Assembly (NCBI RefSeq): GCF_965222285.1 | Contig: NZ_OZ244942.1 | Span: 2,728,001 to 2,792,000 of the forward strand | Direction: 5' to 3' | From: Tepidicaulis sp002389665 | Lineage (GTDB): Bacteria; Pseudomonadota; Alphaproteobacteria; Parvibaculales; Parvibaculaceae | Length of the DNA: 64,000 nucleotides | Shown: one piece after another, positions 25,324 through 34,673 of the stretch | Position numbering within the stretch: the first letter of the stretch is position 1 | Layout: each line of letters begins with the position of its first letter | The notes under the pieces: model-generated | What the model saw: the letters and a program-made list of their open reading frames with translations, nothing else | Database searches by the model: none | What the model was told of the DNA's origin: nothing | Position numbers and translations under genes: made by a program

Positions 25324-26583
25324 ATGACGCCCTTTTCCCGGATCGCGCAAACCGCACTGGTTTGCGCAGGCATCCTTGCCTGGACCTATCCGCTCCACGC
25401 GGAAGAAACAGCCCTCGGTTTCGAGGAGGCTGCCCACCTTGCTGCTACAGCACAGGACCCTGCACTCGAGCATTTCGACGCCCGCGCCGAAAGTCTTGAA
25501 GAACGCGCCATCGCCGATTCCGCGCTGCCCGACCCGACGGTTCGCACCGGCCTCGCCAATTTTCCCGTCGATACGCTGCGCGACGTTCAAGAGCCCATGA
25601 CGCAGTATCAGGTTGCGCTGCGTCAGGAATTTCTGCCTGGCGACACACTTGCGCTCCGGGGCCGTGAACGGCACGCGGAAGCAGCGATCGAGCGGCAGAA
25701 AAAAGAACTACTGCTCCGCCGGATCGTCTTCGATGTGCGCCGGGCTTGGCTCGATCTTTATCACGCGGAAAAATCCCGCCGCATCATCAAGGCCAATCTC
25801 AGTGCGCTCCAAAACCTGGCGAGCGCCCAAACCGGCGCTTTTGCGAGCGGCGCATCGAGCAGCCAGAACATCTTCCGGGCTGATCTTGAAATCGCGCTGA
25901 TGAAAGACCGGCTTTCCGCACTGGCCCAGCACGGGAAAAATGCGGCGGCGGAGCTTGCCAGATATATCGGCGCGCATGCCAATCGCCCGCCGGTGGGCGA
26001 GCTTCCGCTGCTGAACGAACCGCGCGCGCCAGCGGCACTGAAAGAAGCTTTGAGCGCGCATCCGGCAATAGACGTCGAGCGGGCGGCGGAGGAGCGCGAG
26101 GAAGTACGTATCGGCCTTGCGAAAGAAGCCTATAAACCCTCCTGGAGTGTGGATGCGGGATATGGCTACCGGGCAGGCGGACGGGCCGATTTCGCCAGTG
26201 TCGGGCTGACATTCTCCGTCCCGCTTTTCGCGCAAGGACGCCAGGACCGGCGTTTATCGGCCGCCATGAAAGAGCGGCAAGCCGCGCGCCTCACCCGTCA
26301 GAGCCTGCTGAAGGACTTGGAACGGGAACTCGATATCGCCCTGGCCGATTGGCATGAACTCGGCCGGCGCCTGCGGCTTTACGAGCAAGCCGTCACCCGC
26401 AGGGCGCACGATGCAGCTCAGGCCTCACTCGGTTCCTATGCCGATGGCCGCGCCGACTTTCCCGAAATCATCCGCGACCGTCTGGCCGTTCTCGATGCGG
26501 AACTGACTTATCTCGACCTGCAAGTCGACCGCGCCAAAACCTGGGCCAAGCTTTCCTATCTCGCTGGAGACACACATGAATAG
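25324..26583 (+). CDS. cusC: CusC-like TolC-family outer-membrane channel
   Basis: Protein of 419 residues with signal peptide ending WTYPLHAEE. Two similar helical halves with AADSALPDP-like strands (ERAIADSALPDPTVRTG, LAKEAYKPSWSVDAGYGY) form the TolC fold. No lipobox Cys is seen, unlike E. coli CusC. As outer-membrane duct it completes the efflux pump with the two genes that follow; it overlaps the adaptor gene by 8 bp. Confidence 0.88.
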   Translation: MTPFSRIAQTALVCAGILAWTYPLHAEETALGFEEAAHLAATAQDPALEHFDARAESLEERAIADSALPDPTVRTGLANFPVDTLRDVQEPMTQYQVALRQEFLPGDTLALRGRERHAEAAIERQKKELLLRRIVFDVRRAWLDLYHAEKSRRIIKANLSALQNLASAQTGAFASGASSSQNIFRADLEIALMKDRLSALAQHGKNAAAELARYIGAHANRPPVGELPLLNEPRAPAALKEALSAHPAIDVERAAEEREEVRIGLAKEAYKPSWSVDAGYGYRAGGRADFASVGLTFSVPLFAQGRQDRRLSAAMKERQAARLTRQSLLKDLERELDIALADWHELGRRLRLYEQAVTRRAHDAAQASLGSYADGRADFPEIIRDRLAVLDAELTYLDLQVDRAKTWAKLSYLAGDTHE

Positions 26584-28159
26584 AACTTTCATCGCGATCT
26601 GCGCCGGTATTGCCGCCGCTTCGCTTGCGGCCGGATATGGCGCGGGAACCTGGATGGGCGGGAGCACAGGCTCCGCCGGGGCGGGCGCAATGCAAGGCGA
26701 GGACGAAATCCTTTATTGGGTCGCGCCGATGGACCCGAATTTCCGCCGCGATGCGCCGGGAAAATCTCCCATGGGCATGGACCTTATCCCCGTCTATGCC
26801 GATGGCGATAAAGACAAATCGGACGAGCCTGCGCTGCAGATCAGCGCTGCCGCCGTGAACAATATCGGTGTGCGCACCGCACCGGTGCGACGCGAGACCC
26901 TTCCTTTCCAGGTCGACACCGTCGGCTTCATCGCGCCGGACGAAGAGCGTCTTTCCAGCATCAACGTGCGCACCGAAGGCTGGATCGAGGAGCTGATGGT
27001 AGAGACCGCCGGAGAACAAGTGGAAAAAGGCCAGGTTCTCTTCCGCCTCTATGCGCCGGAGATTTTGACGGCACAGCGTGAATATCTTCAGGCAAAACGG
27101 CTGGGGCAATCTGAAATGATTGCGGCCGGCAAGGAGCGCCTGGTAGCGCTCGGCATGAGCGGCGATCAGATCGAAGAGCTGTCCCAGCGCAGAAAAATCA
27201 TCCGCCTCGTGGATGTGCGTGCGCCGCGCTCGGGCATCTTGCTGTCATTGGATGTACGCCAAGGAAGTTTCGTGCGCCCGTCGGATGTCGCCATGCGCCT
27301 TGCCGATCTTTCCAGCGTGTGGGTCATGGCGGATCTCTTCGAAGCGACCGTGGGGCGCGTTGCCGCGGGCCAGAAAGCGGAAGTCACCCTGCCCTCCTTT
27401 CCCGGCAAAACCTGGGAGGGGCAAGTGGACTACGTCTACCCGATGGCCGACCCGCGCACCCGCACCATTCCGGTGCGCCTGCGGCTGGAAAATCCCGACC
27501 GGCTGCTCAAACCCGCCATGTTCGCGAATGTCGAGATCGAGGGGAAACCGGCGATGGATACGTTGACGGTGCCGGCCTCCGCCCTCATCCGCCACTCCTC
27601 GCAAGACCGGGTAATCGTCGCGCTGGGCGAAGGGCGGTTCCGCCCCACCCCGGTCAAGGCGGGGCTTGAATCGGGCGGGCGCGTCCAGGTTCTGGAAGGC
27701 GTTTCGGAGGGCGAGGAAATCGTGACGGCCGCTCAATTCCTGATCGATTCCGAGGCGAGCCTCGATCCGGCGCTTCTGCGCATGACATCGGCTACGCCCG
27801 AAGATGAGCTGAAAAATAAGATGGGCAAAGACATGGAAGAGAACATGGACGAAGCCATGGACATGAGCATGGATATGCCGGCAAGCCAGCCGGGAACCGA
27901 TACGGATGCTTATGAAACCACGGCAAACGTCCTCTCGGTCAATCCGGAAACCCGGCAGGTGACGCTCGACCATGAGCCTGTGGCTGAGCTTGGCTGGCCT
28001 TCCATGCAAATGGGCTTTGCCGTTTCCGAGAAAGTCGGCCTCATGGGCATAGAGCCTGGCACAAAAGTCCATGTCCGGTTCCGGAAAAGCGACATGGGAT
28101 ATGAGATCGTCGCGCTGCATCCCCTCTCGGGAATGGCCGATGAGGAGGACGCGGAATGA
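26576..28159 (+). CDS. cusB: CusB-like periplasmic adaptor with C-terminal CusF domain
   Basis: Adaptor of 527 residues. After one N-terminal anchor comes a heavy-metal-binding box (YWVAPMDPNFRRDAPGKSPM; the usual CPMHP reads VAPMDPN), then barrel-sandwich and beta-barrel domains (VRTEGWIEELMVETAGEQVE; LADLSSVWVMADLFEATVG). A Met-rich linker (MGKDMEENMDEAMDMSMDM) leads to a CusF-like domain with ATANVLSVNP-like start and WPSMQMGF. CusF hands Cu(I)/Ag(I) to CusB; here both are one chain. It overlaps cusA by 4 bp. Confidence 0.9.
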   Translation: MNRTFIAICAGIAAASLAAGYGAGTWMGGSTGSAGAGAMQGEDEILYWVAPMDPNFRRDAPGKSPMGMDLIPVYADGDKDKSDEPALQISAAAVNNIGVRTAPVRRETLPFQVDTVGFIAPDEERLSSINVRTEGWIEELMVETAGEQVEKGQVLFRLYAPEILTAQREYLQAKRLGQSEMIAAGKERLVALGMSGDQIEELSQRRKIIRLVDVRAPRSGILLSLDVRQGSFVRPSDVAMRLADLSSVWVMADLFEATVGRVAAGQKAEVTLPSFPGKTWEGQVDYVYPMADPRTRTIPVRLRLENPDRLLKPAMFANVEIEGKPAMDTLTVPASALIRHSSQDRVIVALGEGRFRPTPVKAGLESGGRVQVLEGVSEGEEIVTAAQFLIDSEASLDPALLRMTSATPEDELKNKMGKDMEENMDEAMDMSMDMPASQPGTDTDAYETTANVLSVNPETRQVTLDHEPVAELGWPSMQMGFAVSEKVGLMGIEPGTKVHVRFRKSDMGYEIVALHPLSGMADEEDAE

Positions 28160-31100
28160 TCGAGTTCCTTATCAGATGGTCGATTGCCAACCGTTTTCTT
28201 GTCGTCATTCTGGCCCTTATTCTGGCCGTTGCAGGCGTTATGGCGATCCGCACGACACCGCTCGATGCCATTCCCGATCTTTCGGATGTGCAGGTCATCG
28301 TAAAAACCACCTATCCGGGCCAGGCTCCGCAAGTCGTCGAGGATCAGGTCACCTATCCATTGGCCACTGCCATGCTTTCCGTGCCTGGCGCCGTCAGTGT
28401 GCGCGGCTATTCGTTTTTCAATGATTCCTACGTCTATGTGATCTTCAAAGACGGAACCGATCTTTACTGGGCGCGCGCCCGCGTGCTCGAATATCTGAGC
28501 CAGGTCGCACCCAACCTGCCCGAAGGGGCCCGCCCAGCGCTCGGGCCGGACGCAACCGGTGTCGGCTGGGTTTTCCAATATGCGCTTGTCGACCGCACCG
28601 GCCAGCAGGACGGGTATCAATTACGCGCCTTGCAAGACTGGTTCCTGAAATACGAGCTGCAGGCCGTGGAAGGCGTGTCCGAGGTCGCCACGATCGGCGG
28701 CATGGTCAAACAATACCAGGTCGTCGCCGACCCCAACAAATTACGCGCGCATGGCATTTCGCTTTCCCGGCTGCGCCGGGCGATCGAGCGCGGCAATCAG
28801 GAAACCGGGGGCCGCGTTATCGAAATGGCAGAAGCGGAATATGTGATCCGCGCCAACGGCTATGTCAGCTCGATAGAAGACCTGGCGCAAATTCCGCTTC
28901 ATACGGATGAGGGGGGCACCCCCGTTCTCCTTCGCGATGTTGCCGAGATCCGGCTCGGCCCCGATCTCCGGCGCGGTGTAAGCGAGCTCGGCGGCGAGGG
29001 AGAAGCCGTCGGCGGGGTCGTGGTCATGCGGTATGGCGAGAACGCGCTAGCCACCATCGACCGCGTCAAAGAAAAACTCGCCAGCCTGGCAAAGAGTCTG
29101 CCGGATGGTGTGGAAATCGTCACGACCTATGACAGATCTGCCCTGATAGGAAGAGCTGCTTCGACATTACGTGAAAAGCTCATCGAAGAATTCATCATTG
29201 TCGCGCTCGTATGCGCGGTCTTCCTTTTTCACTTCCGCTCCTCGCTGGTCGTCGTCATCAGCCTGCCCCTGGGCGTACTGGCCGCCTTTATCGTGATGAG
29301 GGCACAAGGGATCAATGCCAACATCATGTCACTGGGCGGGATTATCATCGCCGTCGGCACGATGGTGGACGCCGCCATCGTTATGATCGAAAACGCGCAC
29401 AAGAAGCTGGAGGGAAGGGAGGCGTCTGGCCCGGATCGCTGGAAAATCATTGGCGAGGCTTGCGCCGAAGTCGGGCCGCCGATTTTCTTTTCCGTGCTCA
29501 TCATCACCTTGAGCTTCCTGCCCATTCTGACGCTGGAGGCACAAGAAGGGCGGATGTTCTCTCCCCTCGCCTATACGAAAACCTACGCCATGGCCGCCTC
29601 GGCAGCCCTTTCGGTGACCCTGGTGCCTGTGCTTATCGGTTTTTTGGTACGCGGACGCATTACCTCCGAGGACAAAAATCCCGTCAACCGGTTCCTGACG
29701 GTGCTTTACCGGCCGCTGATCAACTTCGCCGTGGCCCGGCCACTGGTCGTTTTGGCAGCGTCCGGCGTGCTGCTCGTAAGCGCTGCCTTGCCGCTCTCAC
29801 GGATTGGCTCGGAATTCATGCCGGAGCTGAACGAAGGCGATCTTCTTTATATGCCCAGCGCCTTTCCCGGCGCTTCCGCCGGCACGATGTCTTATCTGCT
29901 GCAGCAAACGAACAAGCTGATCAAGATGGTGCCCGAGGTGGAAAACGTTCATGGCAAGGCTGGGCGCGCCGATACGGCAACCGACCCTGCGCCCCTTTCC
30001 ATGATCGAGACGGTGATCAGGTTGAAACCCCGGTCGCAGTGGCGCGAGGACATGACCCTCGAGAAACTGAAAGCCGAGCTCAACCGGATCGTCGACATTC
30101 CAGGCCTCACCAATGTCTGGATCATGCCGATCAAAAACCGGCTCGACATGCTGGCAACCGGCATCAAAACTCCCGTCGGCATCAAGGTTGCTGGACCCGA
30201 TCTCAATGTGATCGATCAAATCGGCAGCCGGATCGAAAGCATTTTGGAAACTGTCGAAGGCACCTCCTCCGTTTATGCGGAACGGGTAACGGGCGGGCGT
30301 TTCGTCGATATCGACATCGATCGGGAGCGCGCCGCCCGTCTCGGACTCAACATCGCGGACGTTCACGACGTCATCCGCACAGCGATTGGCGGTATGGTGC
30401 TGGGGGAAAGCGTAGAAGGGCTTGAGCGTTTTCCGATCAGCCTGCGCTACCCGCAAACGGTGCGGCAAACGCCCGCCGCCTTGCGCCTGCTTCCCATCGT
30501 AACGGAAGACGGTGCGCATATCCCCTTGGGTCAAGTCGCGGATATCCGCACTGTCGAAGGGCCGAGCATGATCCGCAGCGAAAATGCACGGCTGAACGGC
30601 TGGATCTATGTCGACATTGCAGGCCGCGATATCGGTTCTTATGTGGCCGATGCGAAGGAAGCGGTAAACGGCGCGCTCGATCTGCCCGCCGGTTATTCCA
30701 TTTCCTGGTCCGGGCAGTATGAGTATCTCTTGCGGGCACAGGAACGGCTGATGCTGCTGGGGCCCGTCATGGTGCTCATCATCGCCATGCTGCTTTATTT
30801 TGCCTTCAAAGATGTCCGCGACGTGCTGATCATCATGGGCACCCTGCCATTCGCCTTGGTGGGCAGCTTATGGCTGATCGACATTCTGGGATACAACCTC
30901 TCTGTTGCCGTAGCCGTCGGGTTCATCGCGCTGGCAGGGGTCGCCATCGAGGTGGGCGTGCTGATGATCATGTATCTGAGGCAGGAGCTGAAGGCCTTGC
31001 GTGAACGTACGTTGAACGAGGGCCGCGCCCCATCGCGCGAAGAAGTGGAGAACGCCATCCGCCAGGGCGCATTGCGGCGCTTGCGTCCGATCGTCATGAC

Positions 31101-31281
31101 CTTCCTGACAGTGATCGCAGGGCTCTTGCCTGTCATGCTCCTGGAAGGAACGGGAACGGAGGTCATGGCCCCTATCGCAGCGCCGATGATCGGCGGCATC
31201 CTGAGCGCCACGGCACTGGCATTGATCGTCATTCCATCGATCTATGCCCTTTGGCACGGCGGCGCAGCGGCAAAGGCTTAA
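28156..31281 (+). CDS. cusA: CusA-like heavy-metal RND efflux pump
   Basis: Inner-membrane pump of 1041 residues, full length for the HME-RND family. Seen are the start IRWSIANRFLVVILALIL, the TM4 region GTMVDAAIVMIENAHKKLE with the proton-relay acids, and the second half GVAIEVGVLMIMYLRQEL. Met residues for Cu/Ag binding are present in the porter domain (for example LGPVMVLIIAM, ATGIKTPVGIKV nearby). It exports Cu(I)/Ag(I) from the periplasm using proton flux. Last gene of the operon; a strong terminator follows. Confidence 0.93.
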   Translation: MIEFLIRWSIANRFLVVILALILAVAGVMAIRTTPLDAIPDLSDVQVIVKTTYPGQAPQVVEDQVTYPLATAMLSVPGAVSVRGYSFFNDSYVYVIFKDGTDLYWARARVLEYLSQVAPNLPEGARPALGPDATGVGWVFQYALVDRTGQQDGYQLRALQDWFLKYELQAVEGVSEVATIGGMVKQYQVVADPNKLRAHGISLSRLRRAIERGNQETGGRVIEMAEAEYVIRANGYVSSIEDLAQIPLHTDEGGTPVLLRDVAEIRLGPDLRRGVSELGGEGEAVGGVVVMRYGENALATIDRVKEKLASLAKSLPDGVEIVTTYDRSALIGRAASTLREKLIEEFIIVALVCAVFLFHFRSSLVVVISLPLGVLAAFIVMRAQGINANIMSLGGIIIAVGTMVDAAIVMIENAHKKLEGREASGPDRWKIIGEACAEVGPPIFFSVLIITLSFLPILTLEAQEGRMFSPLAYTKTYAMAASAALSVTLVPVLIGFLVRGRITSEDKNPVNRFLTVLYRPLINFAVARPLVVLAASGVLLVSAALPLSRIGSEFMPELNEGDLLYMPSAFPGASAGTMSYLLQQTNKLIKMVPEVENVHGKAGRADTATDPAPLSMIETVIRLKPRSQWREDMTLEKLKAELNRIVDIPGLTNVWIMPIKNRLDMLATGIKTPVGIKVAGPDLNVIDQIGSRIESILETVEGTSSVYAERVTGGRFVDIDIDRERAARLGLNIADVHDVIRTAIGGMVLGESVEGLERFPISLRYPQTVRQTPAALRLLPIVTEDGAHIPLGQVADIRTVEGPSMIRSENARLNGWIYVDIAGRDIGSYVADAKEAVNGALDLPAGYSISWSGQYEYLLRAQERLMLLGPVMVLIIAMLLYFAFKDVRDVLIIMGTLPFALVGSLWLIDILGYNLSVAVAVGFIALAGVAIEVGVLMIMYLRQELKALRERTLNEGRAPSREEVENAIRQGALRRLRPIVMTFLTVIAGLLPVMLLEGTGTEVMAPIAAPMIGGILSATALALIVIPSIYALWHGGAAAKA

Positions 31282-31336
31282 TGTCAAAGAATGCCGCCTG
31301 AGGCGCCGCGCTTGGCCGCCAACACAGCTAAAAAGG

Positions 31337-31377
31337 AAAACGCCGCTGACCTGAGTTACAAGCCAGCGGCGTTTTTT
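31337..31377 (+). terminator. Rho-independent terminator after cusA
   Basis: Arms AAAACGCCGCTG (31337-31348) and CAGCGGCGTTTT (31364-31375), 12 bp with a 15-nt loop, followed by a T run. It ends the Cus operon and abuts the left attachment repeat of the mobile element. Confidence 0.85.
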
Positions 31378-31389
31378 GGTTGCGGGGGC
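31376..31389 (+). repeat. Left attachment repeat of the mobile element
   Basis: TTGGTTGCGGGGGC, identical to 46325-46338. It starts in the T tract of the Cus terminator. With the next bases (to 31400) the reverse complement resembles the last part of a tRNA (T-arm and acceptor ending CCA), but no full tRNA is present. Confidence 0.7.
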
Positions 31390-31423
31390 AGGATTCCAAC
31401 TTTGGCGAAGTCGGCTGAGGCGG

Positions 31424-32008
31424 CTATGACTTGGCTGCGCGATTCCTACCCGGCTTGATCAACATCCACGGATAAACGATCTCGAGTGGCATCTGACCTG
31501 AGAAGCGATAGCCAGTGTTTTTGAGATGCCATGCCCGCCCTGCATTCGCTCCCATACCCGGCAATGTGAAATTCTTGCGCGTGTTTTCGGTCGGCCCAAG
31601 CGCCCATATCAAGAGATGTTCGATCTGCTCAATTGAGGGACGCGTTCCTCTTTTATGGTGATAAGGACCGAAATCCACCTCACCTACGGACAGCTTAGTC
31701 TCACCCCGCATATTAGCCAGTTTTCTCGCAACAGGATGATTGGCGAAGCGAGTATTCAAGTTCTTGGTAATTCCGACATAAGCGATCCGATCCTTCGAAT
31801 TCGACCGCCCATGATTCCTCAAGAGCACATACAGATAACTCCGCCCTCTCTCGAACTCCTCCACCGGTGCTGGCTCATAGCGCTCCCATATCCTTGGCCT
31901 GCTCCAATCAATCGAAATGTCCTTATACATTGAATGGCCAGATGAGTTTTCGATACCCTCAACACTGCCACCAAAATCCGCCACTCGCAGCTTTTCCGGT
32001 TGCGTCAT
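31424..32008 (-). CDS. GIY-YIG-like nuclease domain protein
   Basis: Protein of 194 residues. The domain from residue 57 has the GIY-YIG order: YLYVLLRN, then AYVGITKNLNTRF (second Tyr-x-Gly and the conserved Arg), then IEQIEHLLIWALGPTENTRKN, where the Glu before LLI and the late Asn match catalytic positions. This suggests a DNA nuclease. It is the last of three coupled genes (4-bp ATGA overlap with the membrane protein gene, GGGGGAG just before its ATG). As cargo of a mobile element a defence or element-maintenance role is likely but unproven. Confidence 0.7.
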   Translation of the reverse strand: MTQPEKLRVADFGGSVEGIENSSGHSMYKDISIDWSRPRIWERYEPAPVEEFERGRSYLYVLLRNHGRSNSKDRIAYVGITKNLNTRFANHPVARKLANMRGETKLSVGEVDFGPYHHKRGTRPSIEQIEHLLIWALGPTENTRKNFTLPGMGANAGRAWHLKNTGYRFSGQMPLEIVYPWMLIKPGRNRAAKS

Positions 32009-32598
32009 CTCTCCCCCGTTTCTTCTCGTCTACTTTCCCCTGAATGAAGCCTGTCCGAAAGATAATAAAGGCCCCAGAAGGTGACGATGAGCATATGCGT
32101 AAAGCTTACAGACAGGATGAATACGGCCACGGGCTTTACATACCCCACGGCGTCCGGACAAATCGCCCAAACTAGGGGCCGGGCCACCTTCCCTGCCAGA
32201 ACCATCAGAAAAATAAAGACGCTTAACGCAGCGCAATATCCAAATATGAAGCACACGAATTGTCTTCGGCTTAGATATTTTACTGCCTCACCTCTCCGGG
32301 CTAGCGTCACCTGCCCTCCTGTTGGATAATCATCGAGTTCTTTTCGTTGATAAGTGGCTATAGCGACAAGCGCGCCAACAAAGAACGGAAACAGGATTGT
32401 GACGAAGAGTTTAACATCTTCAAATACACCGGAAGGACCTATGAGTTCTGGTTTGATTGGAGACAGCATATAGCCAGCTGTAACAGCAGCCGAAACTACA
32501 AATGCAACAGCATTATACCGCCACCGCTCCTCATACTCTAACCGCAGAAACAAGAAAGGAGACAGCAGCTTCCATCGTGATAAGCCTGTGCCGCTCAC
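32005..32598 (-). CDS. Four-helix membrane protein of the three-gene cassette
   Basis: Protein of about 197 residues with four predicted transmembrane helices in two pairs: AVAFVVSAAVTAGYML and FVTILFPFFVGALVAIA, then FIFGYCAALSVFIFLMVLA and AVFILSVSFTHMLIVTFWGL, with a charged cytoplasmic loop between (TYQRKELDDYP...RRGEAVKYLSRRQ). I do not recognise a family. GTG 32598 overlaps the upstream stop (GTGA). Small four-TM proteins next to a cytosolic partner are common in abortive anti-phage systems; that is an analogy only. Confidence 0.65.
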   Translation of the reverse strand: MSGTGLSRWKLLSPFLFLRLEYEERWRYNAVAFVVSAAVTAGYMLSPIKPELIGPSGVFEDVKLFVTILFPFFVGALVAIATYQRKELDDYPTGGQVTLARRGEAVKYLSRRQFVCFIFGYCAALSVFIFLMVLAGKVARPLVWAICPDAVGYVKPVAVFILSVSFTHMLIVTFWGLYYLSDRLHSGESRREETGER

Positions 32599-33671
32599 AT
32601 CCAAAGCCTTTTGTCATCCAGAATGCTTTTTAAAGCCTGACAGATACCGCCATGTGTAGCATCATAACACATCGGCATATCAACTCCCGGACTGATCGTC
32701 GCTTGCCTTACAAAAAGCTGATCAAGAAGTCCGCTCTTATCCAAGACCAGCTCCCTAAGGGCTGTGCTGGAGCGACCGCGCTCCTCCTTCTCAATTCCGA
32801 GTTTTGCCTTTAAGCTCCTGGCTCTCGCATATTCCGCAACATCGTGAATGAGATTCCTAGCGTTCTTTCCCTTGCGATAATTCTCACTGACCTTGACCGT
32901 CAACACTTCAACCGGCCGCTCCAATCCTTGCGGAAGATCGTCTGTCGAAGCCTCTTTCGAAACAAAGCGGATTTCTTTGAGGGCACCCTTGTCTATGTCC
33001 TCCTGAAGAGTTTCCGACTTCTCAGGATAATCCCTCACCTTCAGCGTGGTGGTGTCGCGCTTTCGCTGCTTCTTGCCCCTTACTTTTTCATCATACTCGT
33101 AAGTTGGCCTCGCGCTCTCTTCCATATACTGATTTGCGACCTGCTGGATAAGCGAGATAATTTTGGAGCGTGATAAACCAGTCATCTGCTCAAGCACACA
33201 TTTCGACAACCCAGCATGTACCCCTCCCTTGTCCGGCGGCGCAATCAGCATATGCGCGCCGAAATCACCGGCCTCGCCGGGGGAGATTTGAAAGACCGCG
33301 CGCTTGTCGGTTTTAAAGTCGCGTTTTCCGGGGTCTGCTGCGTGAGGGTTTGCGTAGGAGAATCGCAGGATGTAACAGTCAACTGATCCATTTGTAGAAT
33401 ACGTGTCGATATCCTCCAACCGTACCTCGATCAGTTTCAAAGCAATCTTGTCATCTGCCGAAGGGCTGGCGCCATAATATGGCGCTCCATCCGGCTTAAA
33501 GAACATTGAAGCATCGCTGGAAGCCATTGCTTTTTCCAAAGCCGCAATCACATCCTTCAGCGCATACGACGGAATGCCCTTCATGCGTTTTGGACCGTTT
33601 ACGGGACGCGCCGGAAATTCCGTTCGAAACAGGATAACTTGGCGGTTATCTCTGCGAGGAGCTGTTGCCAT
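32595..33671 (-). CDS. Hypothetical cytosolic protein of the three-gene cassette
   Basis: Protein of 358 residues, soluble, no signal peptide. I recognise no domain. Visible: an N-terminal beta-rich part (SVDCYILRFSYANPHAAD, AVFQISPGEAGDFGAHMLI), a Lys/Arg-rich middle (VRGKKQRKRDTTTLKVRD), and a helical C-terminal part (NARNLIHDVAEYARARSLKAK). The alternation suggests a nucleic-acid-binding or sensor protein. First gene of the cassette; translationally coupled to the membrane protein gene. Weak ribosome binding site at the ATG. Confidence 0.6.
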   Translation of the reverse strand: MATAPRRDNRQVILFRTEFPARPVNGPKRMKGIPSYALKDVIAALEKAMASSDASMFFKPDGAPYYGASPSADDKIALKLIEVRLEDIDTYSTNGSVDCYILRFSYANPHAADPGKRDFKTDKRAVFQISPGEAGDFGAHMLIAPPDKGGVHAGLSKCVLEQMTGLSRSKIISLIQQVANQYMEESARPTYEYDEKVRGKKQRKRDTTTLKVRDYPEKSETLQEDIDKGALKEIRFVSKEASTDDLPQGLERPVEVLTVKVSENYRKGKNARNLIHDVAEYARARSLKAKLGIEKEERGRSSTALRELVLDKSGLLDQLFVRQATISPGVDMPMCYDATHGGICQALKSILDDKRLWM

Positions 33672-33758
33672 CGTATTTCACCAAACCACAGCAACACGCA
33701 GCCACCGCAGTCCCCCTTATTTCCACCATGCCAGAACAACCATATCACCATAAAAAGA

Positions 33759-34673
33759 TCACTGAAACCAGCTCTCCGACTCAGGCAGTTTCGTGCCGAG
33801 CATGTAGAGGCCACTGTGCACATCGAGGAAGTTCCAGCCGTCATGACCTTCGTGGATTTCTTCGAAGAGACTATTGTTCTCCCACAAGACACCCGGCTCG
33901 AAACCATCGTCGTCCAATGGGCCGCCCGACGGTGGACGGGAAATGAGGCGCGCGTCGTGCAGGATTGAAAGGGCTCCGTGGATAGGACCGCCTGGCGGCA
34001 ATATGATGACCGGCTCAATTAGATCAGCTGCTATGCTAGGCTTCGCAAAAAGTGCCACCATAAACAGCGCCGTTCCATTCCATGCGCCCATATAGGGGGG
34101 CCTGTCTGTCGCAACAATTCTTCCCAGCCAACGACCTTGAACCTTGCACATACCATTCAGACTGTCGGGTATGCTGTCTGGCAATTTCACCGTTGAGAAA
34201 ACCGTATGCCCGCCCCTCAAAGATTGCTCTATCGGATCAGGCCCTCGTTCGTAGTAGAACTTCTTCGCAACGATCAGGTCTTCGTCGTTCCAGTCTTCAA
34301 GCAGCTGGGTGGCGGCATCAATGAAATCTGAGTTCAGCTTGGCAAGCCGCCCCCAGCAGATGCCAACGGCAAAGCAGACATGCCAGGGGTTCCTGTCACT
34401 AAATTCATCGAGGAAGCCATCAATCTCACCGCGCCCGACTTCATTGAGCTGGTCCCCTGCATCGTGAAGCAGGGCCTGCACTTCGGCTCTGTCTGGCCAT
34501 CCCGCACGCCCTCCCTGGCATAATTCATTGAAGCGGCGCTGAACGCCGTTTGCCGGGTTTCTGATCAATCCCCCCTCCCTCGATAGATACGTTGCCCTCC
34601 AAGGCCCCGGCCACAAACGCCCAATCAGTGCAGAATCCGGGGTGCAAAAGGAAGTCTGGCGCGATAGTGTCAT
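33759..34673 (-). CDS. Hypothetical protein
   Basis: Protein of 304 residues without signal or membrane segments and without a family I recognise. It contains WHVCFAVGICWGRLAKLNSD, DWNDEDLIVAKKFYYERGPD and GAWNGTALFMVALFAKPSIAADL. Start taken as ATG 34673 (MTLSRQTS); a TTG at 34682 is possible and no clear ribosome binding site marks either. It lies 87 bp upstream of the three-gene cassette on the same strand and might share its promoter. Confidence 0.55.
   Translation of the reverse strand: MTLSRQTSFCTPDSALIGRLWPGPWRATYLSREGGLIRNPANGVQRRFNELCQGGRAGWPDRAEVQALLHDAGDQLNEVGRGEIDGFLDEFSDRNPWHVCFAVGICWGRLAKLNSDFIDAATQLLEDWNDEDLIVAKKFYYERGPDPIEQSLRGGHTVFSTVKLPDSIPDSLNGMCKVQGRWLGRIVATDRPPYMGAWNGTALFMVALFAKPSIAADLIEPVIILPPGGPIHGALSILHDARLISRPPSGGPLDDDGFEPGVLWENNSLFEEIHEGHDGWNFLDVHSGLYMLGTKLPESESWFQ

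Noticed and set aside
31377..31400. Possible tRNA gene 3' end on the minus strand ending in CCA
   Set aside because: Only the T-arm/acceptor-like part is present; the sequence beyond it is the end of the GIY-YIG gene and no cloverleaf can be drawn.
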